The notes: generated from the sequence alone by a model not told the origin. Shown: positions 20,359 through 30,695, counted from the stretch's first letter. The stretch is 64,000 nt of DNA from Flavobacteriales bacterium (GCA_026196775.1 JAPHUD010000037.1:23611-87610), one strand, 5' to 3'. Numbers and translations are program-made.

Positions 20359-20719
20359 GCCAAAAGGGTTTTATTTATCCTAAAATCAAAAGTAATTTAT
20401 TAATAGAAGCACAAGGAATTATTTTACACCAATGGAAAAGTAAAATGATGAGTGGTAGGAAGAATTCTATAACCTTCCAAAAGGAGACTAACTACCTAAC
20501 AAATCCTCAGCTAAGTATAGAATATTATACACTTTTTTCAAATAGTTTTTGTTACATGGAACTCTAACAAGTATTAAGATTTAAGTTAACAATTAAGGCT
20601 ATAAGTAAGAACTAAAGTTAAAATTCTGCTTAGTTGATAACCTTTCTGGATTTTTTTTGTCATTTATTTTATCTTTTGTTCAAAGTGATTAATTTTAGCC
20701 AATATTTAAAAATCATTTC
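20359..20719. other. Gene-free divergent region
   Basis: This 361-bp gap separates the export operon (minus) from the YfhO-family gene (plus). A short plus-strand frame (20328-20567) runs through it, but it overlaps the ATPase start and has no recognisable composition, so I leave it out. The region is AT-rich with no perfect TAnnTTTG element; the promoters for both sides must lie here. Nothing else was seen. Confidence 0.5.
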
Positions 20720-23167
20720 ATGGAGAAAAATAACCCTATTTTAAGACATCTTTTAGCAGTATTAATTTTATTTGTGGTAGCAGCAGCTTATTTCTATCCG
20801 GAATTACAAGGAAAGAAAATTTTAAGTCATGATCAAGTGAGTGCAGCGGCATCAGGGGATCAATATAGAGATTATAAAGAAAAAGGAGAAACGATTTTAT
20901 GGACTTCACGAATTTTTTCAGGAATGCCTTTGTTTCAGGTTGCATACAAAACAGATGCTAATTTATTAAATACTGCATTAATACCAGCACAGTTTCTACC
21001 TAAAAGCATGTGGTTATGGTTTTATTTATTGTTAGGTTTTTATATAGCACTTGCTATACTTGGATACGATACAAAATTAAGTGTTTTAGGAGCTATAGCA
21101 TTTGGTTTGTTTACTTGGTTGTTCCTATCTATAGAAGCAGGTCACTCCAGTAAAATGACTACACTTTCATTTGTACCACCACTTATTGCTTCAATATTAA
21201 TAACATACAGAGGGAGATGGCTTATTGGTGGAGCTTTAGCTGGTTTATTTACTGGTTTAGCTATTATGGCAAATCACCCTCAAATTGTCTATTATGCTTT
21301 TTTTATGATAATGGCTATAGTAATTGTAATGTTTGGTCAGGCTATTAAAAATAAAACGTTGCCTGTATTTTTTAAACGTTCATTTATTTTGTTAGCCTTT
21401 GGAATTATTGGTGTCTTAGCCAATACAGCAGCTTTATGGACAACTTTTGATTATAGTGAAGAAACTATTAGAGGCGGGAAGTCTGAGCTTACTAAAGAAG
21501 ATGTGAAACAAGGAACTGGATTAGATTTAGATTACGCTATGCAATGGAGTTATGGTAAAGCAGAAACTATTAATTTATTAATTCCAGGAGCTTATGCTGG
21601 CGGAGCTTCTTTAGATGAAAGTTCTGCTACATACAAAATGTTGGTAGAGAAAGGAGTTCCAAAAAAACAAGCATTAGATTATGTTAAAGGACTCCCGTTG
21701 TATTATGGCGACCAACCATTTACAACAGGACCTTCTTATATGGGGGCTGCAATTATCTTTTTGTTTTTATTATTGTTTTTCATTTCTTCAGATAGATTAA
21801 GATGGGCGTATTTAGCAGTAACTATAATGGCCATAATATTTTCATGGGGAAAAAATTTCTTAGTAATAAATGAATTTTTCTTTAATAACTTTCCGCTTTA
21901 CAATAAATTTAGGACACCTTCAATGTGGCTATCTTTAGTCATGATAGCTATTGTATTGGGAGCAATAACTACTTTAAATATTATCCTAAATAAAAAAGCA
22001 AGTACTGAAAAAATGAAAAAAGGATTACTTTATTCAGTAGCTATTTTAGGTGGATTATCTTTATTTACATGGTTGTTTGGAAGTTCTTTTTCAGATTTTG
22101 AAGGTGCTTATGACGGACAAATAGCAGAATCAGGTATTGATATCAATGTACTTATTGAAGATAGAATTGCGATGCTCAAATCTGATGCACTAAGAACACT
22201 TGTAATTATAGGGTTAACTTTTGGCTTGTTATGGATGTTTGTTACCGACAAGCTTAAAGATACAAAAGTGGTTTTTGGAATTTTGGCTATAATTATTGTT
22301 GGAGATATGTGGACGGTTGGAAAAAGATACCTAAATGATAGTGATTTTACTAAAGCAAGTTCTTTTGCAAAATCTATAAAACCTACACAAGCTGATTTAC
22401 AAATTCAAAATGATCTCTCATATTTTAGAGTATTTAATACAACAGTAAGTTCATTCAATGATGTTAAAACTTCTTACTTCCACAATAGCGTTGGTGGTTA
22501 TAGTGCGGTAAAATTAATTCGTTATCAAGATATAATTGAAAACCAGTTGGCTAAAAACAATATGAATGTGTTTAACATGCTTAATACAAAGTATTTTATT
22601 GTTGGTCAGCCTGGGCAAGAAATGGCACGAACCAATCCAGACGCATGTGGTTCTGCTTGGTTTATAGATAATATTAAATGGGTGAAAAATGCAGATGAAG
22701 AGATGGCTGCTTTAATTGATTTTTTACCAAAAGCTACAGTAGTTATTGATGAACGTTTTAAAGATTACTTAAAAGATTTCACACCTAATAATTCAGTTCA
22801 AAACACAGTAAAATTAACTTCTTTTCATCCAGATAATATGGTGTATGAAGCTACTGCAAATACTACTAATTTTGCAGTTTTCTCAGAGATTTGGTACAAA
22901 GGAAATGAAGATTGGAAAGCATATATAGATGGAAAAGAAGTAGAATTTATTCGTGTAAACTATTTATTAAGAGGGCTATTAATTCCTGAAGGAACACACA
23001 AAGTAGAATTCAAATTTTATCCTAAAACACATTACACAGGAAGCTATATTACATTTGTATTTTCATTAATTTGTATAGTGGGCTTTTTGGTAGTAGTTGT
23101 TTTATCAAAAATGGGTAAAAAATTACCAGGAATGGAAGAGGAAGGAGATAAAGAAATAGAAAATTAA
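20720..23167 (+). CDS. YfhO-family multi-pass membrane protein
   Basis: An 815-residue protein with 11 or more hydrophobic helices: an N-terminal one at about 11-26 (LAVLILFVVAAAYFYP), a block from about 90 to 250, another from 340 to 440 and a last one near the C-terminus (YITFVFSLICIVGFLVVVVL). YPELQGKKILSHDQVSA and DQYRDYKEKG match the Bacteroidota YfhO family. Those proteins have a GT-C-like membrane fold and are thought to help glycosylate envelope polymers. The soluble C-terminal part (FFPNNS-like, then EIWYKGNEDWKAYIDGKEV) is the usual beta domain. It is followed 22 bp later by a secreted subtilase on the same strand. Confidence 0.85.
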   Translation: MEKNNPILRHLLAVLILFVVAAAYFYPELQGKKILSHDQVSAAASGDQYRDYKEKGETILWTSRIFSGMPLFQVAYKTDANLLNTALIPAQFLPKSMWLWFYLLLGFYIALAILGYDTKLSVLGAIAFGLFTWLFLSIEAGHSSKMTTLSFVPPLIASILITYRGRWLIGGALAGLFTGLAIMANHPQIVYYAFFMIMAIVIVMFGQAIKNKTLPVFFKRSFILLAFGIIGVLANTAALWTTFDYSEETIRGGKSELTKEDVKQGTGLDLDYAMQWSYGKAETINLLIPGAYAGGASLDESSATYKMLVEKGVPKKQALDYVKGLPLYYGDQPFTTGPSYMGAAIIFLFLLLFFISSDRLRWAYLAVTIMAIIFSWGKNFLVINEFFFNNFPLYNKFRTPSMWLSLVMIAIVLGAITTLNIILNKKASTEKMKKGLLYSVAILGGLSLFTWLFGSSFSDFEGAYDGQIAESGIDINVLIEDRIAMLKSDALRTLVIIGLTFGLLWMFVTDKLKDTKVVFGILAIIIVGDMWTVGKRYLNDSDFTKASSFAKSIKPTQADLQIQNDLSYFRVFNTTVSSFNDVKTSYFHNSVGGYSAVKLIRYQDIIENQLAKNNMNVFNMLNTKYFIVGQPGQEMARTNPDACGSAWFIDNIKWVKNADEEMAALIDFLPKATVVIDERFKDYLKDFTPNNSVQNTVKLTSFHPDNMVYEATANTTNFAVFSEIWYKGNEDWKAYIDGKEVEFIRVNYLLRGLLIPEGTHKVEFKFYPKTHYTGSYITFVFSLICIVGFLVVVVLSKMGKKLPGMEEEGDKEIEN

Positions 23168-23189
23168 AAACCGTTAACAATTATAAAAG

Positions 23190-25790
23190 ATGATGAAAAA
23201 AATAATCCTAATATCCTTTGCTGCATTGAGCTTAATGCTAAAAGCACAATCGGTACATATTACCAATACCTTATCTGAGAAATTAGCGGTTGCGGATAAT
23301 AATAGTCTTTTAAAAGTTAATTTAATTTTTAAAAATCAAGTTGACTTTCGGCAAATGAACCAGCAATTTAAGGAAAACAATATTCCTTTGGATATTAGGG
23401 CTAAAAAAGTAATGAAAACAGCTATACAATTGGCAGAAAATGAACAAAGTCAAATAGTAAATCTACTAAATCAAAATGCAAGTAAAGTAAAATCTATTAA
23501 ACAGTTTTGGTTAATTAATATGATGACTGTTGAGTTGGAGAAATCATTATTAACACAGCTTTTAAACCATCCATTAATTGAATATGTAGAAGAGCATGAT
23601 TATTTCCACTCTAAGCCAATAGAAGTAGAAAAAGGTTCAGAAGTACAAAAGTCTATTAATGGTAATGAACCTGGTTTGTCAGCAATAAATGCACCTGCCT
23701 TATGGGCGATGGGTTATACAGGTAGAGCAAGAAAATTTTACAGTATAGACACGGGAGTTTGGCCTAGTCATCCAGCAATTAGTGATGCTTGGCTTGGAAA
23801 TTATCAAACAATAAATCAAGCATGGTATGCGGTAGATGCACCTACACCAGTAGATAAGTCTAGTAGTCATGGTACGCATACAACAGGAACGGTTTTAGGG
23901 TTAGAACAAGCAACAAATGATACCATTGGTGTAGCTTTTAATGCTTATTTTATGGCAGCAGATCCTATTGTAGATAATATCGCACTAATAAAACCACTTC
24001 CAGATTATATTGATGTTTTTGAGTTTGCTTTTAACCCAGATGGTGATACTTCTACTACAAACGATATGCCTGATGCTATAAACAATTCTTGGGGAATTGA
24101 TACGCATGATGACACCACAATATGTGCTGGCTATGTAACACAAATGTTTGATGCTATTGAGGCAGCAGGAATTGCTAATGTATTCTCAGCGGGAAATGAA
24201 GGACCGGGAGCTACTACAATTGGTCAACCACAATATGTAACCACAGGATTGGTAAACACATTTACAGTTGGAGCGGTAAATGGGGCAAATGCATCATTTC
24301 CTATTGCTAACTTTTCTAGTAGGGGACCATCTCCTTGTCCAAACCTATCGGGCTCACTATTAATAAAACCTGAAGTTGTAGCTCCGGGAATGAATGTACG
24401 TTCTTGTATAGATCAAAATAATTATGCAAATTATAATGGAACATCAATGGCAGGGCCACATGCCACAGGTGCTGTTTTATTACTTAAGGAAGCTTTTCCA
24501 AATGTTAGTGGTGAAGATATTTTGTTAGCATTATATTATTCTGCTATTGATTTAGGAGATATAGGAGAAGATAACACCTACGGAATGGGAATGATAGATG
24601 TATTAGCTGCTTATAATTATTTAGCACTAACACATACACCAACTCCACCTAATAATATTCCTTATGATGTAACTATTATTGAAATTCTTAGCCCAACAAA
24701 TAACATTCAGTGTCAGCAAGATTTTAATCCTGTTGTAGTGGTTAAAAATAACGGTGACAGTACTATTTCTGATGTTTATTTTTCTTATCATTTAAACAAT
24801 GAAGCACTTCATTACGATACGCTTACACGAGTTTTAGTACCAGGAGATACTGCTCATGTTAACTTACCAATTATATCTGCTCAAGCTTTAGGAAATTATG
24901 AGTTGCTCATTAAAGCAGCATTAGACACTAGTATTAATGAAATTGATTTTGTAAATAACCAACGAGTGGTAAGGTTTAATATTAGAGAAACAATATCCAC
25001 TTTGCCTTTTTACGAGAATTTTGAAAATACAAAATTAGATAGCTCTAATTGGGTTGTAGAAAATCCTGATGTTAAAATTACATGGGATACACTTGCAACA
25101 CAAGGACTAACTAATAGTAATTATTCAGCATACATTAACTTGTATGATTATTCTCCTCGTCAGAGTCAATTAGACGCAATAATTACGCCTAAAATTAAAT
25201 TACCCAATAGAGATTCATTATTCATTAAATTTGATGTAGCTTACCAAATGAGGTTGTCTGTTATTGCAGATACTTTGGTAGTTTATGTTTCTGATGATTG
25301 TGGAATAACTTATACTCAAGTGTATAAAAAAGGCGGTACAGATTTGCAAACAAAAGATACCTTAACCAATGATTTTGTACCTGAATACGCTACTCATTGG
25401 AGAACCGATTACATAGATATTTCTGCTTATGGTGGAAGTGATATCTTAGTTAAGTTTGAAAGTATTAACCGACAAGGAAACAATTTGTTTTTAGATAATA
25501 TTTGGGTGTATCAAGGTGTTGAACCAGTTACTATTCAGGAAAACAATATGTTTACAAATGTGAACGTTTATCCAAATCCTACCAATGGATTAGTAACTTT
25601 AGAAATGGGTGAAAATAACCTGAATAATGCTTCTTACCATTTGATAGATATGTTGGGAAAGCAACTAAAATCTCAACAAATAGTACAATCTAAAATGAAT
25701 ATAGATATTAGTGATTTAAAACAAGGTATTTATTTTTTAAATGTAATTAATAATAATGGACGACAAGTATTAAAGCTTATTAAAAACTAA
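23190..25790 (+). CDS. Secreted S8 subtilisin-like protease with T9SS sorting domain
   Basis: An 866-residue exported protease. Signal peptide (MMKKIILISFAALSLMLKAQ), then an I9-like propeptide. The S8 triad is Asp about 187 (YSIDTGVWPSHP), His about 226 (SSHGTHTTGTVLG) and Ser about 418 (NGTSMAGPHATG). Two beta domains follow: CARDB-like near 500-600 (QQDFNPVVVVKNNGDSTISDVYFSYHL is representative) and a jelly-roll near 610-770 (FYENFENTKLDSSNW). The last 80 or so residues, with VYPNPTNGLVTL and the terminal GIYFLNVINNNGRQVLKLIKN, form a type A T9SS C-terminal signal. It should therefore cross the outer membrane by type IX secretion. Confidence 0.93.
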   Translation: MMKKIILISFAALSLMLKAQSVHITNTLSEKLAVADNNSLLKVNLIFKNQVDFRQMNQQFKENNIPLDIRAKKVMKTAIQLAENEQSQIVNLLNQNASKVKSIKQFWLINMMTVELEKSLLTQLLNHPLIEYVEEHDYFHSKPIEVEKGSEVQKSINGNEPGLSAINAPALWAMGYTGRARKFYSIDTGVWPSHPAISDAWLGNYQTINQAWYAVDAPTPVDKSSSHGTHTTGTVLGLEQATNDTIGVAFNAYFMAADPIVDNIALIKPLPDYIDVFEFAFNPDGDTSTTNDMPDAINNSWGIDTHDDTTICAGYVTQMFDAIEAAGIANVFSAGNEGPGATTIGQPQYVTTGLVNTFTVGAVNGANASFPIANFSSRGPSPCPNLSGSLLIKPEVVAPGMNVRSCIDQNNYANYNGTSMAGPHATGAVLLLKEAFPNVSGEDILLALYYSAIDLGDIGEDNTYGMGMIDVLAAYNYLALTHTPTPPNNIPYDVTIIEILSPTNNIQCQQDFNPVVVVKNNGDSTISDVYFSYHLNNEALHYDTLTRVLVPGDTAHVNLPIISAQALGNYELLIKAALDTSINEIDFVNNQRVVRFNIRETISTLPFYENFENTKLDSSNWVVENPDVKITWDTLATQGLTNSNYSAYINLYDYSPRQSQLDAIITPKIKLPNRDSLFIKFDVAYQMRLSVIADTLVVYVSDDCGITYTQVYKKGGTDLQTKDTLTNDFVPEYATHWRTDYIDISAYGGSDILVKFESINRQGNNLFLDNIWVYQGVEPVTIQENNMFTNVNVYPNPTNGLVTLEMGENNLNNASYHLIDMLGKQLKSQQIVQSKMNIDISDLKQGIYFLNVINNNGRQVLKLIKN

Positions 25791-25798
25791 GGGAAAAG

Positions 25799-26098
25799 AT
25801 GAGGTTGAAAAAATGGACATACCTACTGTTTGCAATATTTATGGTTGTTTCTGTTGATGCTTGTGCCCAAAAGGGAAATGCTTCTAAACAAGTAAAACAA
25901 CGTGAGAAAATGCTTGAAAAACAAAAAGAGGAGAAAGAAAAGGCTCAAGAGAAATCTATTGAAGAAGGAAAGAAAAGGCACATGAATATCCAAACAAAAG
26001 CTACCAAAAAAAGAATGAAAAGAACAGCTAAAAAAGCTGCTAAAGCAAGAGGAGAGAAGAAAGGCTTCTTTTTATTTAGGATTTTTAAGAAGAATTAA
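25799..26098 (+). CDS. Small Lys-rich secreted or lipidated protein
   Basis: A 99-residue protein with an N-terminal export signal (MRLKKWTYLLFAIFMVVSVDACAQ); the Cys near residue 22 could serve as a lipobox. The rest is extremely basic with an Lys/Glu/Arg coiled stretch (KQVKQREKMLEKQKEEKEKAQEKS) and ends GFFLFRIFKKN. Similar small basic proteins are frequent in Flavobacteriales, but I know of no function. It starts 8 bp after the subtilase stop, so it is part of the same transcript. Confidence 0.55.
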   Translation: MRLKKWTYLLFAIFMVVSVDACAQKGNASKQVKQREKMLEKQKEEKEKAQEKSIEEGKKRHMNIQTKATKKRMKRTAKKAAKARGEKKGFFLFRIFKKN

Positions 26099-26178
26099 TT
26101 ACTAAGTCATTAGTAGCCTGTCTTATAGAATAGGACTGAAGTTTTTTTATTAAAAAATCACTTTTGCTTCTACCTCCA

Positions 26179-28020
26179 TCAAATTTGCTTTACAAAATCT
26201 AAAAAGACTTTTTTATGAAGTTCCAAGTCTAAATCGGGAGATACAGATACTCGGGCAATATAATCTTTGTCGTCTTCTTTGGTAGTGCCTTGAGTAGATG
26301 TTGCAGGTATGGTCCAATAACAACCTTTTAGCTGACCATAACTCACACAGTATTTGCTCTCGTTAGGGATTTCACTAATCATCATATCAATTAGTTTCTG
26401 ATTTAATGCTCTTTTGTATGTTTCTCTTTCTTCATCCGTATTGCCTTTGGTAGGAAGATCTAATGAAAAAACAGATGGAGTAAATCCTTCTTTGGCCAAT
26501 GCATCTGAAACAAAATTGATTTTTGCGGTTGGTAAGGTTTCTTTAATAAAATTGATCAACTCTCGTGTATTTTTATAAGCATCTTTAATGCGTTGATTCA
26601 TTGAAGGAATTTGCTTGGCTAAAATTTCCACTTGAAGAGCTGTTGCTTCATTATCGCAAAGTATGAGATGTTTTTCTATTTTATCCAACAAGGTTTCCGC
26701 TTTTTTGTTAGCCACACAATAACCGGTAGTACATTTTCCTCCACTTGGAAATTTGGAACCACTAACATAAGAAATGGACCTGATGGTGGAGAATGTTCCA
26801 CCTTCAGCTAAGAATTGTACATTCGGACAAAAAGTTTGGTCTAAAATAAAAACAGGGTCGATAGCCACATTTCCAGTAGCGGTTTTACGTGGCTGACTTA
26901 ACACATCTCTTAATTTTAAAAGATCGGGTACTTCAACTCTTGGATTGGTTGGAATTTCCGCAATAATGAAAGGAATAGCATCTGCTGCTGCTGCTTGTTC
27001 CAACACAATATTGGTACTTTCAACCATATTGTGGTTACCGTCAACGGGTAAATCCACCACTTCAACATTGTTTAAGCAAGCAGCAACTCTTCTGGCTTGG
27101 TCGTTGGTGCCACCATAACAATTTGGAGGAACAACAATATGGATAGCCTTTCCTGGATGTTTTTCGAGTGCATCATCAATTAACCCCATCATAATGGCGT
27201 ATTGAATAGACAACCCGGAAGAACCCAATAGTGCATTTTTACTAGTTCCAGTAATTTTTTTAATGGAAGCGATAACACTTGCTTTGTTGGCTTCAAGATT
27301 ATTTTCTTCAGTAGTAGCAGAATCTCCTATTAATTGTTGTAAGGCAGAAAAACAATTGGCTGGTGTCATGGCAATGGTTTCTCTTCTTCTTACATGCTGA
27401 ATTTCTGAGATATAATTTTCGTTTTGCTTACCATTTACCACTAAAATACTTCCCCATTGAGGATGAATACTGATAAAAAAATCAATGTTAGGGTGGAGGT
27501 CAACTTTACCCATTTCATTTTGCTGTGAAATGAAAACGGTACTTCCGTTAAATTCAGGAATTTCTGTTATATTATTCACCTGTTTTAATTCAAATTGATA
27601 GCCGTAAACACGCTTTAGTGTTTCAACATCAAAATAAGCAGGTAACTCACCGGTGTAAATAAGTTGGGTATTTTTCTTTTCGAATAAATTTTTTCTTAGC
27701 ACCGCTAAAACAGGAATTGTTCTAGATGAAAAACTGATGACATTTGCTGCTTGTAAACCATTTTGTTTAGCAATCGCCCATTCTAATACAGAAGATAAGG
27801 GGTGACCTAATCGAATATAATCGTAAGCAGTAGGTAATTTACTTAGTGAAGCTGTTTCTGCATTATGGTTGGCAAATAGCTTTTCAAATTCTTCTAAAAA
27901 TTCCGTTTTAGCCAATTTTTCATCATAAATATCTAATCTGTGGGTGGTTAGCTTTATCCAGTCGGTTGGCAAGTTAGCTACTACTTCTTTAATGTAATGG
28001 AGTGTGTTATTTTTTTGCAT
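26179..28020 (-). CDS. PLP-dependent Cys/Met-metabolism-type enzyme, long form
   Basis: A 613-residue fold-type I PLP enzyme. The Schiff-base Lys is expected in SYVSGSKFPSGGKCTTGY, preceded by FIIAEIPTNPRVEVPDL and VFILDQTFCPN, the usual Asp that binds the PLP nitrogen. The cystathionine gamma-synthase-type layout is clear. However, the N-terminal 200 residues (including YDYIRLGHPLSSVLEWAIAKQNG) and the total length exceed the 380-400 residues of the canonical enzymes. The substrate is not decided; trans-sulfuration or gamma-lyase chemistry is the best guess from the fold. Monocistronic, with a short non-coding region on either side. Confidence 0.7.
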   Translation of the reverse strand: MQKNNTLHYIKEVVANLPTDWIKLTTHRLDIYDEKLAKTEFLEEFEKLFANHNAETASLSKLPTAYDYIRLGHPLSSVLEWAIAKQNGLQAANVISFSSRTIPVLAVLRKNLFEKKNTQLIYTGELPAYFDVETLKRVYGYQFELKQVNNITEIPEFNGSTVFISQQNEMGKVDLHPNIDFFISIHPQWGSILVVNGKQNENYISEIQHVRRRETIAMTPANCFSALQQLIGDSATTEENNLEANKASVIASIKKITGTSKNALLGSSGLSIQYAIMMGLIDDALEKHPGKAIHIVVPPNCYGGTNDQARRVAACLNNVEVVDLPVDGNHNMVESTNIVLEQAAAADAIPFIIAEIPTNPRVEVPDLLKLRDVLSQPRKTATGNVAIDPVFILDQTFCPNVQFLAEGGTFSTIRSISYVSGSKFPSGGKCTTGYCVANKKAETLLDKIEKHLILCDNEATALQVEILAKQIPSMNQRIKDAYKNTRELINFIKETLPTAKINFVSDALAKEGFTPSVFSLDLPTKGNTDEERETYKRALNQKLIDMMISEIPNESKYCVSYGQLKGCYWTIPATSTQGTTKEDDKDYIARVSVSPDLDLELHKKVFLDFVKQI

Positions 28021-28203
28021 AAGTTGTTTTTGGAAGAACGAAATTATACAAATTTTTACGGATTAAAAATAAGTTGGTGGAATAGGCTTAGGTTGTTTTT
28101 TATTTTTTTATTATAATCAGAATTTAATCAGTCCATTAACAAGAGTGTGTTTAAAAAATTGCTAAAAAACACAACAAAATACTTATCTTAGCGTAGTAGT
28201 TTT

Positions 28204-29211
28204 ATGCATATGAACAGACAAACATTTCTCTCACTTATTCTTGGAGTAATTATCCATGTTGGGTTGCTGGCTCAACCTACTTTTTTCGATCATCAAATTG
28301 TTGAAGCTGTTGGCTTTAAAAATTTGGATAACACTTCTTTTAATAATTATCGTTTTATACAAAATAAATCCTTGTATGACGAAAAGTGGGACACCTTGGC
28401 TCAGCCTACCTTTTGGAGAGCATTAATGAGAATGGATGAAGATTCTGCTTTGTTGAACATTGGTGCTAGCAGACAAATAATTACTAAAGTAGCTGTTAAA
28501 GAGTGGAGTGCACTTCAGGAAGAACGTAAAAATGCCATTAGAGATAGTATTAGAACTCACTACGGCTTATCTGCTGATGCACGTATTTTTCTTACTTCGG
28601 GGAAGAAAGCTTTTTATGATTTTCAACGGGTGTTGCCTTCTATAGAAAAAGGTATTGATGTGTTCAAGAGAAATGGGGTAGATCCGTTTTATGCTCAAAC
28701 CATTTTGTTGATAGAAAGTCCGAATAAGTTGCAAAAGTCTTCTGTTGGTGCTTATGGTTCTTTTCAGTTAATGAAAAATGTTGCTATTCAGATGGGGTTA
28801 AAAGTGAATGGATATGTTGATGAACGTGAGGATTTTGATAAATCTGCTTGGGCAGCTTCTCAATTAATTAAAACCATTTGTATTCCTGAAACCAATAAAA
28901 TGTTGACAGAAAGAAACATTGCCATTAGCGAGAACGAGATTTGGTATAAGCTGCTGGTGTTGCATGTTTATCATGCCGGAGCAGGCAATGTGAAAAAAGC
29001 CCTTGAAGTGATTAATCCAACCGAAGGAAGTATGGAATTGATTACTACTTTGTGGCAAACCGAAGCCGGTCAGTTTAGAAATGCTTCTCAAAATTATAGT
29101 CAGTTGGCATTGGCTTCTTTATTAGAGCTAGACGCTTTAATTTATAGAAGTTGTGATTTTATTTATCCTTGTGTGGTAGATAATAACAACGAGCCTGACG
29201 AAATGAACTAG
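28204..29211 (+). CDS. Secreted lytic transglycosylase (SLT domain)
   Basis: A 335-residue protein with a signal peptide (MNRQTFLSLILGVIIHVGLLAQ). The SLT-type catalytic domain spans about 150-290. The catalytic Glu is in LLIESPNKLQKSSVGAYGSFQLM, and WAASQLI and LLVLHVYHAGAGNVKKAL follow as in the family. It cleaves peptidoglycan glycan strands with anhydro-muramic end formation. The N-terminal 130 residues have no domain I can name. Single gene, convergent with the histidine kinase gene. Confidence 0.82.
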   Translation: MHMNRQTFLSLILGVIIHVGLLAQPTFFDHQIVEAVGFKNLDNTSFNNYRFIQNKSLYDEKWDTLAQPTFWRALMRMDEDSALLNIGASRQIITKVAVKEWSALQEERKNAIRDSIRTHYGLSADARIFLTSGKKAFYDFQRVLPSIEKGIDVFKRNGVDPFYAQTILLIESPNKLQKSSVGAYGSFQLMKNVAIQMGLKVNGYVDEREDFDKSAWAASQLIKTICIPETNKMLTERNIAISENEIWYKLLVLHVYHAGAGNVKKALEVINPTEGSMELITTLWQTEAGQFRNASQNYSQLALASLLELDALIYRSCDFIYPCVVDNNNEPDEMN

Positions 29212-29249
29212 GTTTTTTTGTTAGGAAAACCTAAAAGTAGTGGAAAAAG

Positions 29250-30605
29250 CTACAATGTTTTAAGCTCCTTAATATTGTTTATTTTTATATTATACACAAC
29301 ACCGTTATTAGGTGAAGATTGAATTTTAACAGTTCCGTTAATCAATTTAGCTCTATTTTTTAAGCTTGAAAAACCAAGTCCATTTTTTTTATTGATCATA
29401 TCCATATCAAAGCCTATTCCGTTGTCAAAAGTATTTATATACAAATTGTTATTTTCTTGATTAATAATTATTTTCAATTCTGTAGCTTTAGAATGTTTTA
29501 TGGTATTATTAATAATTTCTTGGAGAATTCTATAAACATGTATTTCTAATTTTTCTGAAAATCTTTTACCTTCTATATTGGATTCTAGAACTACATTACA
29601 TTCAGAACATAACGATTCAATAGTTTTATTAAGTCCGCTAATAATACCACCCTGTAAAGATGTGCATGATAAATCATGACTAATAGCTCTTGCTTCTTTT
29701 AACAAATCAATCACTAAAGCACCTAGAACATTTAAAGAAGTATGACCTTCATCATGGTCGTTACAAATTGCTTTTAGAGCATTTATTTGCATGTTACTTG
29801 CTGCTAGCATTTGCATAATTCCATCATGTAAATCTTGTGCAATTCTAGTGCGTTCAGCTTCTTGTATAGCTATTAATTGATCTCTTAAACTTAAATTTTC
29901 TAACTCCATTTTTTTCTTCTTAGATATATCAGTCTGCAAAACTAAATATTGTATTATTTCATCTTTATCATTTTTAACAGGTAGTATTGTGGAATTTACC
30001 CAATAATATGAGCCATCTTTTGCTTTGTTTCTAATTTCTCCTCTCCAAACATTTCCTGCTGATATAGTTGACCACAAGGTTTTAAAAAATATTTTAGAAT
30101 GAAAGCCTGAATTAACAATACTAGGTCTTTTTCCTACCAATTCTTCCCTTGAATATTTTGAAACATCACAAAATTTTTGATTTACAGATATGATATTGCC
30201 TCTTAAATCGGACACAAATGAAATGATATTGTGATTAATAGCATCCTTATATGCATTTAGAAGTATCTGTAATTGATTTTTAGTTTCTTTTTGTTTGCGG
30301 TATTTTAACACTATAATTAAAGTAAAAAAAATAGCAATTATAGAAATCAATCTATTTGATATAATCATCCAATTTACTTCTTGTAAATTAAAATAGATTA
30401 ATACTTTCAATGAAATAAAAAATATTGTAATTGCTGTATAAGCAATAATAGTTTTTCTATTTTCACCAACAATAAATAAAAAACAACATAAGTACATTAC
30501 ACCAATAGCAACCCCAAGAGGAAGTAGTAAATCAATAAAAAATACTGAAATTAAACCAATTAATGCATAAAGTTGAAATTTAGAGAATAACTTTAATTTT
30601 ACCAT
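29250..30605 (-). CDS. PAS-containing NarX-type sensor histidine kinase
   Basis: A 451-residue membrane kinase. The first 110 residues contain four or so hydrophobic helices (YALIGLISVFFIDLLLPLG and others). A PAS domain follows at about 120-225 (NIISFVSDLRGNIISVNQKFCDVSKYSREELVG, WVNSTILPV), then HisKA_3 (ERTRIAQDLHDGIMQMLAAS, His about 263) and a HATPase_c domain (DNGIGFDMDMINKKNGLGFSSLKNRA). HisKA_3 kinases normally pair with LuxR-type regulators; none is adjacent, so it is an orphan here. An FNR/DNR-type box lies 82 nt before the start codon, which suggests oxygen- or nitrogen-oxide-dependent expression. Confidence 0.85.
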   Translation of the reverse strand: MVKLKLFSKFQLYALIGLISVFFIDLLLPLGVAIGVMYLCCFLFIVGENRKTIIAYTAITIFFISLKVLIYFNLQEVNWMIISNRLISIIAIFFTLIIVLKYRKQKETKNQLQILLNAYKDAINHNIISFVSDLRGNIISVNQKFCDVSKYSREELVGKRPSIVNSGFHSKIFFKTLWSTISAGNVWRGEIRNKAKDGSYYWVNSTILPVKNDKDEIIQYLVLQTDISKKKKMELENLSLRDQLIAIQEAERTRIAQDLHDGIMQMLAASNMQINALKAICNDHDEGHTSLNVLGALVIDLLKEARAISHDLSCTSLQGGIISGLNKTIESLCSECNVVLESNIEGKRFSEKLEIHVYRILQEIINNTIKHSKATELKIIINQENNNLYINTFDNGIGFDMDMINKKNGLGFSSLKNRAKLINGTVKIQSSPNNGVVYNIKINNIKELKTL

Positions 30606-30679
30606 ATAAAGTAGTGTAGCTTTTAATTATTTAGGATTACAATAATAAATCAAAATGAATAAAAAAACACCATATAAAA

Positions 30680-30695
30680 CATGATAAAAGTCATG
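30680..30695 (-). promoter_or_regulatory. FNR/DNR-type box upstream of the NarX-like kinase gene
   Basis: CATGATAAAAGTCATG is a perfect inverted repeat of CATGA with a core TGAT-N4-GTCA (30682-30693), the ANR/DNR form of the FNR-family site. Its centre is about 82 nt before the kinase ATG at 30605. CAATAATA at 30640-30647 (TATTATTG on the minus strand) is a one-mismatch -7 element between them. The convergent side (GldD stop at 30737) cannot use it as a promoter. Confidence 0.55.

Noticed and set aside
20328..20567. 79-residue plus-strand frame in the divergent region
   Set aside because: It begins inside the ABC ATPase coding region, has no recognisable features and sits where promoters for both flanking units are expected.
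29210..29232. Hairpin AGGTTTT/AAAACCT after the transglycosylase gene as terminator
   Set aside because: The stem is AT-rich and no T-run follows on either strand, so termination is not supported.
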